A DNA stretch of 64,000 nt from Leptoclinus maculatus. Lineage: Eukaryota > Chordata > Actinopteri > Perciformes > Stichaeidae. A program made the translations under genes and the position numbers. The stretch is from NCBI GenBank assembly GCA_032191485.1, contig JAVDOI010000121.1:255001-319000 (forward strand). Reading direction: 5' to 3'. This document shows, piece after piece, positions 1 through 64,000 of the stretch; position 1 is the stretch's first letter, and every line of letters starts with the position of its first letter. The notes below the pieces were generated by a model, which saw nothing but the letters and a program-made list of their open reading frames with translations, made no database searches and was not told the origin of the DNA.

Positions 1-506
1 TCGTACAACATGTTATTATTACTATTATTATTATTGATGATAAACTCTGGGCTGTGCTTCTTGTCGGCGGTGATACACCGATGATATGTTGTCGTTAGTG
101 GAGCTTCACTCTGTCACCGCCATCAACACAGCGAGGCGGAAGCTCTTCTTCTTCTGCATGAAGATGAAGTTTATTAATTATTGAGATAGTTGATCTTCAC
201 ATTCATGACTGGAGAGAGACTCGTTACATCATCATGTTGTTAGTGTTTGATGGTCAGTGTGTCGGAATCACATCCGGTCAACAAGACACCTGCAGTGAGA
301 TACACCTGGAGATACATATATATACACATACATATATGTGTATATATATGTATGTGTATAAATGCACCTTTATGTGAAACCGTCCAGACACTAAACAGTT
401 AATGTGACACACGGGACAGTGAGGCGGTTAAAGATAGTTAACTGGTAAAGAACGTCTGCTTATCAGCTACACGCACGCACACATGCACATGCACACACAC
501 ACACAT

Positions 507-588
<82 letters not shown>

Positions 589-1199
589 TGTGTATTACTC
601 CTCTCTCATAGAATAAAACAACAAACAGAAGACTCTTCATCTTAAAATGCTTTTGTGAACGAGTGTCCCTGAACCCATCATGACAGACATGTTATTTACG
701 AGTTTGAACGTTGTTAAACAATCATCTGTTTTATTTTGTTCTCTTTAATATAACATGAGATCATTGAGTCTATAATAACAAACCTCTATAAATAAAGCTG
801 AATGTTAAATGTTGAACTGTTATTATAGCGTGACTCATTGTTTAAGATGTCAGCATTACTTCCTGTTGTGTTTAAAACAATCAGAGCGCTGGAGCTTCCT
901 GTTCACATGTCACATGTCACCTGGAGACAAACAGGCTCCACCAATCAGCTGACGGCTCTGTAAACCACAGTCCTGCACCAAGAAGCAGGGTGTTGTGGTT
1001 ATCGAGGTGACTTCACTTGTTACCTGGTAGATCACCATGGTAACTGATGCTGAGCACATCACCTGCTTGTATATAAGCTCCGCCTACTGACCAATCAGAG
1101 CTCTCGCTTCATGGATCGTTAGATAACATAAAGACGTTATAATCAGCAGCAAAGTTGAACTAGTTTTACTGACTGTGTTCCTCTTCTGTGTCTCTGAAG
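1..1199 (+). other. vps13c: vps13c intron (upstream part), simple repeats only
   Basis: No coding sequence fits the missing VPS13C start here. The stretch holds an ATT repeat near 13-36, a perfect hairpin with 19-base arms at 312-330 and 335-353 (AT-rich, with TATGTG), and a CA repeat at about 471-586. I cannot exclude a non-coding first exon or promoter, but nothing shows one. Confidence 0.6.
471..586. repeat. CA dinucleotide microsatellite
   Basis: The tract begins with interrupted CACACG and CATGCACA units and continues as about 45 uninterrupted CA pairs. It lies in the intron upstream of the first visible exon. Confidence 0.95.
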
Positions 1200-57386
<56,187 letters not shown>

Positions 57387-58250
57387 TGTCACTTCCTGTT
57401 CACTGCTGATCTTTACTACGTATTACTTATGAGATGCAAAGCAAATATTCATATCAACATGTTTTATTCAGCGGTGGAGATGAATTTTAGTTTCTTTGTT
57501 TAAACTTCCTGTCGTCAGTTGGAATCCGTCCAAAGAGCTGAGTCAGCAGGGTTGTGGGTTTGATTTCCACTGGATGCTCTTATTTTGAATGTATACAAAG
57601 TCACGCTGCTGTGAGGCATTCTGGGTAAAAATCCTTCAACAAATGGTGGCTGGGGTCATGTGACCGTTATTGAATGTAATGTTTTTGTTTTACCTGTTGA
57701 ACTAATCAATCAAATCTAAATTCTAAAGGTTAATGTGGAGACGAGTCGAGTTATCTTTATCTTTATTTGAATAGGAGTCTCTTCAGTTGGAGGGTGTGGG
57801 GTATTTTGTCCCTGCTGTTTGCCTGCAGGCTGCACTGTCACATGATTGAAGATGAAACCATGTTGCACTAAACTAATATTTACAGCAATCTAGTTGATGA
57901 AGAATGTTTGCTGGAGTTTATCTTCAGAGAAATAAAATAAATTTCACCAAAAAGAATAAAAGATTTAGACAATCTGACTGTTCAGTTTGATTCCTTCCTT
58001 CTGTCATCGATCAATGAATCCAAGGATACCCGAGGATATAATAGTTTACATGTTCACTTGTATTTTTATCATCTGAAATCTGTTTCTCTTCATTTTCATG
58101 TTGAACTTAAAAAAAATAAGATGATATATAACCTGAATAAATGTCTATAAAGATAAAATGACGTCTGCTGGACTGTTTTTTTCAGCTTTAATACCCGAGT
58201 GAGACGTCACCAGTTGTATTCACAGAACATCTTCGGCTTTAAAGGGACAG
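57387..58250 (+). other. vps13c: vps13c 3' UTR and short intergenic gap
   Basis: Sequence after the stop shows AATAAA at 57931-57936, 57955-57960 and 58136-58141. The 3' UTR is therefore about 0.57 or 0.77 kb. No other gene is seen before the LTR at 58251. Confidence 0.7.
57931..57960 (+). terminator. vps13c: Probable poly(A) signals of vps13c
   Basis: Two AATAAA hexamers, at 57931 and 57955, lie about 550 bases after the stop. A third at 58136 could serve a longer form. Cleavage sites cannot be seen directly. Confidence 0.6.
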
Positions 58251-58587
58251 TGTTATGTTCCCCTTTTTGGCATCTAGGGGATGCGGGGAGTAACGGTGTA
58301 AATGTTCTGGGGAAAGAGAGACTGAACAACTGAGGATGGTATAACGAAGCACATTTATTCGGGAACAGAGTACAGGAGCCAATAGTGCTGTTCAGCTTCA
58401 CGCCGCTCCACGACAAAGCTGCGCCCAACGGCCGTCCGTGTGGCGCTCCCCTCCTTTTAACCACGGCCTAGTTAGGATCAAACGCAGCCACGTTCAATCA
58501 CCTGGCAGCTGGCATCCAGGAACTGGGCGGCACCCGAGCGGACACTGAGGGTAATCAGAGGGAGAGCACAACACAAGACACGTAACA
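58251..58587 (-). mobile_element. 3' LTR of the Gmr1-like element
   Basis: The 337-base segment has TGTTA...TAACA ends. On the minus strand it holds TTAAAAGG (TATA-like, about 58,452-58,460 in plus coordinates) and AATAAA (complement of TTTATT near 58,354-58,359), as expected for U3 and R. The polypurine tract abuts it at 58588. The other LTR is not in the window, so the length rests on these borders alone. Confidence 0.82.
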
Positions 58588-58596
58588 CCCCCTCCC
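58588..58596 (-). promoter_or_regulatory. Polypurine tract
   Basis: On the minus strand TATGGGAGGGGG stands directly before the LTR start TGTTACG. This is the usual primer site for plus-strand DNA synthesis in LTR elements and fixes the LTR border. Confidence 0.75.
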
Positions 58597-58674
58597 ATAA
58601 AACCAAACATATGTTTGATCACAATCACCCCCCCATCACACACCAGACCCGTATTACACCGAGCAAAACCGTTC

Positions 58675-59300
58675 TCACCCACGGGACAGAGCATCAGCCA
58701 CCACATTGTCTGCCCCCTTCTTGTGCCTTATGGTGAGGTTATAACCTTGGACCATCAGGGCCCAACGCATCAACCTCTGGTTGTGGTTACACATTTGGGC
58801 CAGGAAGACCAGAGGGTTGTGATCTGTATATACCGTCACCGGCGTGGAACTAGAGCCCACATATACCTCAAAATGTTGAAGGGCTAGAAGCATGGCCAGC
58901 GTCTCCTTCTCGATGGTGGAGTAGTTCAGCTGGGAATGCTTGAACTTCGCCGAGAAGTAACACACAGGATGGCATACATCGCCCCCCCCCTTCCTGCAAT
59001 AGCACAGCACCAGATCCAGAAGCGCTAGCATCGACTTCCAGTTTGAAGGGACGTGAGAAGTCTGGAGCCGCCAACACCGGAGCACTGCAGAGGAGAGACT
59101 TAGCCGCCTCAAACGCATGGTTGCATTCCCTGGTCCACACGAATGGAACAGCCGGGCTACACAGGTCAGTTAGAGGAGTCACGATCACAGAGACATTTTT
59201 ACAGAAACACCGATAGTATCCAGCCATACCCAAAAAACGGCGAAGGTCGCGCCGGTTGGTTGGGGCTGGATATGACACTATTGCCTCAACTTTCGCCTCC
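58675..59300 (-). pseudogene. RNase H region of the Gmr1-like pol
   Basis: The frame shows FKLEVDASASGSGAVLLQ, then, after a shift at a run of about ten C (58,981-58,990 plus), FSAKFKHSQLNYSTIEKETLA, VYTDHNPLVFL and a final VADALSRG before a TGA at about 58,676. These are the D, E and TDHNPL landmarks of the gypsy RNase H. The homopolymer shift breaks the frame. The pol reading ends here, about 80 bases before the polypurine tract. Confidence 0.88.
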
Positions 59301-60249
59301 ACTGGGCGAACTTGCCCATGGCCCACCTGTTTCCCCAGGTAGGTAACCATCGCCTTACCAAACTCACATTTTGCCAGATTCAAAGTCAATGATGCTTCAG
59401 CAAGCCGCTGGAACACCACTCCCAGGCTTTCTATGTGGCTTCGCCAGTTATCCGAGTACACAACCACATCATCAAGGTACACATTGCAATGGTGCACATC
59501 CCCTAAAACCAGTTGCATCAGACGCTGGAAAGTAGCAGGTGCATTCCTCATGCCAAATGCCATACAGGTATACTGCAAGAAATGGTCTGGTGTTTTACGA
59601 ACGCTGAGATGTCAGAGGCTCTAGACGTTAAAGGAACTTGCCAGTATCCTTTAAGCAGGTCTAGCTTGGTGATGAACACAGCCGGACCAATGCTGTCAAT
59701 ACAGTCCTCCATGCGAGGCAACGGGAATGAGTCCGGCACCGTCACGGCATTAACTTTGCGGAAATCTGTGCAGAAACGCGGGGTACCGTCAGATTTAGGA
59801 GCCAACAAACACGGAGAGCTCCATGGGCTATGGCTCGGTTTTGCTAACCCATTTTCTAACAGATAGCTCACCTCCTTCTTCATCTTCTCCCTCTTCACCA
59901 CCGGACAACGATACGCATGCTGCTTGATTGGGGTTGCCCCACCCACATCAATGTCATGCCGCAACACACCCGTACATGTCGGCACATCCCCAAACAGATT
60001 AGGGAAGGAGCGGAACAGCTCAAGCACCTCCCCTTGCTGACTTTCAGTCAGGTACGACAAATGCACCTTTATACTGGACAGAAACTCAGAGTTGGCCAGC
60101 CTGCCACACTGCTGACCATCAGAGGGCACTGCCAGACCGTCATCATGGAAGAAGAAACCAGCTCGGGGGCAGCACTCCCCACCACTTTTTCCCGCTTCCC
60201 CAGGGCAACTTCTCTGTACAAATAACGTTTGAGCATGTTCACATGGCAC
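58868..60249 (-). pseudogene. Reverse transcriptase of the Gmr1-like element (frame broken)
   Basis: Landmarks in order: WSSPCLLAPKSDGTPRFCTD, DSFPLPRMEDCIDSIG, KLDLLKGYWQVPL, then after a frame change near 59,585 FGMRNAPATFQRLM and the catalytic YLDDVVVYSD, followed by the thumb/connection KCEFGKAMVTYLG and RRFLGMAGYYRCF. All main RT motifs are readable, including the two Asp of the YLDD box. The copy is recent enough to be easily read but is not intact. It lies downstream of integrase, not upstream. Confidence 0.92.
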
Positions 60250-61424
60250 AACCTTGTCTTCCGTCTGCGCTCAGGTGTGCGAATCATATAGTTGGTGTCT
60301 GACACTTTCCTTTCCACCACATACGGACCTGAGAAATGGGCAGAGAGGGCAGAACCAGCCACTGGTAACAGCACTAGCACTTTATCACCAGGCTTAAACT
60401 GTCGCTCAACAGCCGTCCTATCAAACCTCTCCTTCATGTTGTCCTGGGAGGAAGAAAGGGCTTCCCTTGCCAGCCCGGTCACACGCTGTAAACGCTCCCT
60501 ACACACGGAAACAAACCGTACCACATCAGTCTTGGGCTTAGACCCACACATCAACTTCTCCTTCAACAGTTTTAACGGCCCACGCACTTCGTGACCAAAC
60601 ACAAGTTCAGCAGGACTGAACCCGAGGGATTCCTGTTTCGCATCCCTCACGGCAAAGAGCACATAAGGCACACCCTCATCCCAATCCTTCTCGGTGTCGT
60701 AACAGTATTTTCGTAGCATGGACTTCAGAGTCTGGTGCCATCGTTCAAGCGCACCCTGTGATTCTGGATGGTAAGCGCTAGACACAGAGTGGGAAACACC
60801 TAACGACTGCAATGTCTCTCTAAAGGTCTTGGATAGAAAATTTGTTCCTTGATCAGTCTGCACAACCTTTGGTAGCCCAAATGTGGTAAAGAACTTCATC
60901 AGTGCCTTAGTTATCACTGGCGCCGTGATCTTACGCAAGGGCATGGCCTCAGGGAAACGAGTGGCAACACACATCACTGTTAGCAAAAACTGGTTACCAG
61001 ACTTGGTTCTAGGCAATGGACCCACACAGTCAACAATGACATGCTCAAATGGTTCACCAACAGCAGGGACAGGACGCAAAGGTGCTGGTGGCACTACCTG
61101 ATTTGGTTTTCCCACAACCTGGCAAGTGCTACAAGTCTTACAGAAAGTTATCACATCCGCTTTCATTCCTGGCCAGAAGAAATGCCTCAGGATCCTGTCA
61201 TAGGTCTTAGTGACCCCTAGATGACCAGACCAGAGATGCTCATGCGCCACTGCCAGCACTAGCTGCCGACAACCAACGGGGATGACTATTTGGTAAACGG
61301 TGTCCCAGTCCTCACCTGATGCCTTGCCTGCGCGATCCACCTCCGCATTAACACACCATTCTCTAGCAGAAAAGACTGCTTCGTTCTGCCCCCACTGGTG
61401 CCCTCCCCCACCGCGGCAAAACAC
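60130..61424 (-). pseudogene. Integrase of the Gmr1-like element
   Basis: The frame holds an HHCC zinc finger (HLWSGHLG, then CKTCSTC), the core with VDCVGPLP, QTDQGTNFLS and SAYHPESQGALERWHQ (D, D and E with 35 residues between the last two), and a GPY/F module (HFSGPYVVERKV). It ends near LCHVNMLKRYLYREVALG and changes frame to the reverse transcriptase at about 60,150. An upstream part in another frame (SAQGSDPAMARCFAAV, 61,549-61,286) shows one more shift. The catalytic residues are present. Confidence 0.92.
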
Positions 61425-61600
61425 CTTGCCATGGCTGGGTCACTTCCTTGGGCGCTGATGAGTGCCTCCCGGGTCAGCGGCAATGCTACCGCCGGCTCAG
61501 TGTTGGGATTTGCTACCCCTTTAGGGTCTTGTGAGGGTTTGTTCACCAACCAACTAACAGGGGAGGCTTATCCTCGGACAAAACAGTTGCAAACAGTGAA

Positions 61601-62578
61601 TCAGAAGTCCACCTCCTGCTTCCGGGCCTGGGCTCTCGTCAGAACGCTAACCTTAAACACTTCTGGATAACTCTGCGCCAGGTCGTCACACGCCACGGTA
61701 GGAATGGGAACATCCACCACTTCAGGCACAGGAAAAACCTTACCCCCAGCTATATCGTTCCCCATGATGAACTCCACACCATCCACAGGGAAACACGAGC
61801 GGACTGCCACTGGGAAGAAACCACTTATCAATTTGGTCTTCACATAGACCCGGTGGAGAGCTGCTGGAACGAAACCCATTTCTATTCCTCTCACCACCGT
61901 GCTCGCATCACAGGCAGACTTGTCACTAAACGGCAGAGCACTGGCAAGAATGAAGGACTGCGAACCACCAGTGTCGCGAAGTACCGTCACTGGGCGCTGG
62001 TCCTCGGCCTCTCCTGTGAGCGACACCAATCCTTCTAAGATAAAAGGTTTAAAACACTTATCAGGCCCTCCTGGAACAGAAACCTGGCCACTGGGAGTCA
62101 CCGTTTTCACTAACCCCACTCCCTTGGGCTGCTGTCTGGAAGCTGCCCCCTGTTGCTTCCGTCTCCAGGCTGCACAGTCCACGACCCAGTGACCAGGCTC
62201 ATTACAGAAAAAACACTGCTTCTCACCTGTAGGACCTGGCCGAGAAACTTGTCTGCGTGACCCATATGCGCCACGATGTTCCTGAGAATATTCACCCTGC
62301 TGAGCATCTCGTCTCGAAAACACATGCCTATGCGTAAGAGCAAATTCGTCGGCCAGTGTAGCAGCCTGCTGCAGGGTGCCCACTTTCTGCTCATTTAAGT
62401 AAACTACCGTACGCTCAGGAACACAATTTTTAAATTCCTCCAACATCAGGAGCTCACACACCGAGGCTAGGTCGTCAGCCTTACTGGCCTTACACCATCG
62501 GTCAAACAGCATTTTTTTTTCCCACGCAAAGTCAGTGAAAGACTGGTTGTAAGACTTCTCAAGGTTCCGAAACCGCTG
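61601..62578 (-). pseudogene. Gag C-terminal half (SCAN-like, zinc knuckle) and protease
   Basis: The frame begins just inside the nested LTR and continues QRFRNLEKSYNQSFTDFAWE, then LLMLEEFKNCVPERTVVYLN and QAATLADEF, which resembles the SCAN fold. Next is a CCHC knuckle (CFFCNEPGHWVVDC), then the protease with VLRDTGGSQSF and FIMGNDIAGG. A TGA follows at about 61,600. In this element family the vertebrate SCAN domain is thought to have its origin. The frame is open for about 325 codons. Confidence 0.88.
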
Positions 62579-63304
62579 TGTCAGGATCCCTGTCTGACCC
62601 ATTGTGTGTTAACCTCTGTTTCCCCCCAATCTCCTCTCCTCATGTGTCTGTCATTCCCCTGTTTGTTGTTGTTTGCCATGTGCTCGGTGTTTGTTTTCTT
62701 GATCCTGCCTCCAGACGATTCCCTTGGCCACACCCCTGATTGGTGGACAGCTGCAGTCTATCTGGCTCGTAACCACCTGATCCTGATCCCACTGATCACC
62801 GCCTGGCACTTTATCAACCCTGGTCCTGCAGGCGTGGGGTGTCAGTCCGTATCGTCTTCTGCCTCGGTAGTCTTCCCACCGTTCAGTAAGTTGTCACTTG
62901 ACTTTCCCTGGACTAACGTATTTCCTCTCCGCTACGTGTGTAGAATTCCTGCTGAGCCACCAGTCTGCGGTGTCGAGCCACGGGACATCACACCGCCGAC
63001 CAGCCTACTCTCCGGTGTCGAGCCACGGGACTCACATCGTGATCTGCCTGCTCTCCGGTGTCGAGCCACGGGACTCGCATCGTGATCTGCCTGCTCTCCG
63101 GTGTCGAGCCACGGGACTCACATCGTGATCTGCCTGCTCTCCGGTGTCGAGCCACGGGACTCGCATCGTGATCTGCCGCCCACCTGTGTCGGACCACGGG
63201 CTCCACACATCCCCGCCTTTAAACTGGGCGAAATAAAATCTGTTTCACCAGACTCTGTCTCCTGTGGTTCTGCTATTGGGTCCTCATCCTGAACTCCCGT
63301 GACA
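62579..63304 (+). mobile_element. Solo LTR-like insertion inside gag
   Basis: The 726-base segment begins TGTCAGG and ends CCGTGACA (TGTCA/TGACA inverted ends). It is flanked on both sides by CGCTG (62574-62578 and 63305-63309), a 5-base target duplication. The plus strand carries AAATAAAATC near its right end, so the LTR is probably oriented plus, opposite to its host element. It interrupts the Gag frame between YRQR and FRNLEK. It contains a 43-bp tandem repeat. No internal coding part is left. Confidence 0.85.
62960..63180. repeat. 43-bp tandem repeat inside the solo LTR
   Basis: Five or so copies of CTCTCCGGTGTCGAGCCACG followed by GGACTCACATCGTGATCTGC, with alternating CTCACAT/CTCGCAT variants. 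Such repeats often mark the U3 part of an LTR. Confidence 0.9.
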
Positions 63305-64000
63305 CGCTGTCTATAAGCCTCTGGCACTAACTCATAGGCTCGCAGAATGGCACCTTTGACCCTCTCGTAGACCAGACCATCTTCCACCGACAGGGACGAG
63401 CAAGCTTCCTGAGCTTTTCCCACCAGCTTACACTGCAGCAGTATGGCCCACACGTCTTCTGGCCAATGTAACGCAGCAGCGATGCGCTCAAACGCACCAA
63501 AGTAGGACTCCACCTCAGACTCACGAAATATAGGGACCAAAGAAATATTCTTACTGACATCAAATGCAGCAGTAGGCCCTGATGTTACCTGTATATCTGC
63601 AGAGGTGCGAGCATTAACAGACTGCAGCTCTAACTCACGCATTCTAACTGCCGTATCTGCCTCCAACTTACGGAATGCTAACTCCTTCCGGAGCTCAAAC
63701 TCCCGCTCTTCCTTCTCCAATTGGAGCCGAGCGAGGCGCATTTTTAACCGAGCCTGAACCCCCGAACCAGGAGTTGATTCCGAAAGTAACGGATCAAACT
63801 GTGGCAATGTGCGCGGCTTTGCTTCCGCCCGACCGCTCTGCGCAGCCGGAGTGAAAGGCTGCACGGCCGCCTCCCACCCCGGAGCATCAACGTCACCCGA
63901 AGATATCGCTGCACCTGCCGCGGCCTCTAACGTTTCCGGTAGCCTGAGAACACCCCTATCACACAAAGCACTACCCAGCACTGCCTTGAGTTCTCCTTTC
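63305..64000 (-). pseudogene. Gag N-terminal half of the Gmr1-like element (partial)
   Basis: The minus-strand frame enters from the right edge (KGELKAVLGSALCDRG) and runs through a charged coiled-coil-like stretch (LARLQLEKEEREFELRKELA) to SLVPIFRESEVESYFGAFER and WPEDVWAILLQCKLVGKAQE, the capsid-like part, and ends at AYRQR where the solo LTR begins. Any reading past 63304 belongs to the LTR. The Gag start is outside the window. Confidence 0.88.

Larger units (their letters stand above)
58251..64000 (-). mobile_element. Gmr1-like Ty3/gypsy LTR retrotransposon, decayed, 5' end outside window
   Basis: Read on the minus strand, the order is Gag (right edge), zinc knuckle, protease, integrase, reverse transcriptase, RNase H, polypurine tract and 3' LTR. 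Integrase before reverse transcriptase is the order of Ty1/copia, but the domains are of Ty3/gypsy type; this combination is known from the Gmr1 group first found in cod. Frames are broken at several places (about 61,300-61,600, 60,150, 59,585 and 58,985) and gag is split by another insertion, so this copy is not able to act on its own. The 5' LTR and primer-binding site would be right of 64000. The 3' LTR is flanked by GACAG (58246-58250), the likely target duplication. Confidence 0.9.

Noticed and set aside
62606..63292. Plus-strand frames of up to 159 residues within the solo LTR
   Set aside because: They cover LTR sequence with a 43-bp tandem repeat and show no known domain.
63118..63304. 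Gag frame continuing past AYRQR
   Set aside because: The extra residues come from reading into the nested LTR; the true Gag resumes at 62578.

Overview
The window is teleost fish nuclear DNA. Almost all of it is one long, intron-rich, plus-strand gene, an orthologue of VPS13C. The fish assignment rests on the protein, on abundant CA/TG repeats, on an L2-type LINE tail ending in an ATT repeat, and on a Gmr1-like LTR retrotransposon. Species cannot be told from the sequence.

Positions 1200-57386 hold 85 coding exons that join in frame without a stop (about 3,709 codons). The one or two exons coding for the first ~34 residues lie left of the window; the stop codon is at 57384-57386. Conserved blocks run in the usual VPS13 order: chorein N terminus (1200-8560), lipid-groove repeats (9330-17476), an 11-exon block present twice in tandem (17718-24816 and 24947-30493), more groove repeats (30612-36573), VAB domain (37077-42910), APT1-type region (43129-46564), ATG2_C-like helices (46903-48771) and a C-terminal PH-like domain (53169-57386). 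The in-tandem block is what separates VPS13C from VPS13A. The protein is expected to act as a bridge-like lipid-transfer protein between the ER and late endosomes, lysosomes or lipid droplets.

The introns are very rich in tandem repeats, roughly a fifth of the window. The main arrays are a ~44-bp G-rich array (14.5-17.4 kb), a 20-bp array (18.9-19.7 kb), a pure polypyrimidine tract (20.8-21.7 kb), a 23-bp array (28.7-29.9 kb), a 33-bp array built from a splice acceptor (44.3-46.2 kb), a CpG-dense 14-bp array (49.5-51.7 kb), a second 14-bp array (53.5-54.8 kb) and a TGTC-rich array (56.1-57.1 kb). Many start right at a donor or end right at an acceptor. They produce long open frames that are not genes. 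A hAT-like non-autonomous transposon (1743-3100), LINE remnants and other dispersed repeats also sit in introns.

From 58251 to the right edge lies a minus-strand, decayed LTR retrotransposon: 3' LTR, polypurine tract, RNase H, reverse transcriptase, integrase, protease, zinc knuckle and Gag, read right to left in the window. Integrase lies upstream of reverse transcriptase, the Gmr1 arrangement and the reverse of ordinary Ty3/gypsy. A 726-bp solo LTR-like insertion with a 5-bp target duplication splits its gag. The element and vps13c are convergent, 0.86 kb apart.
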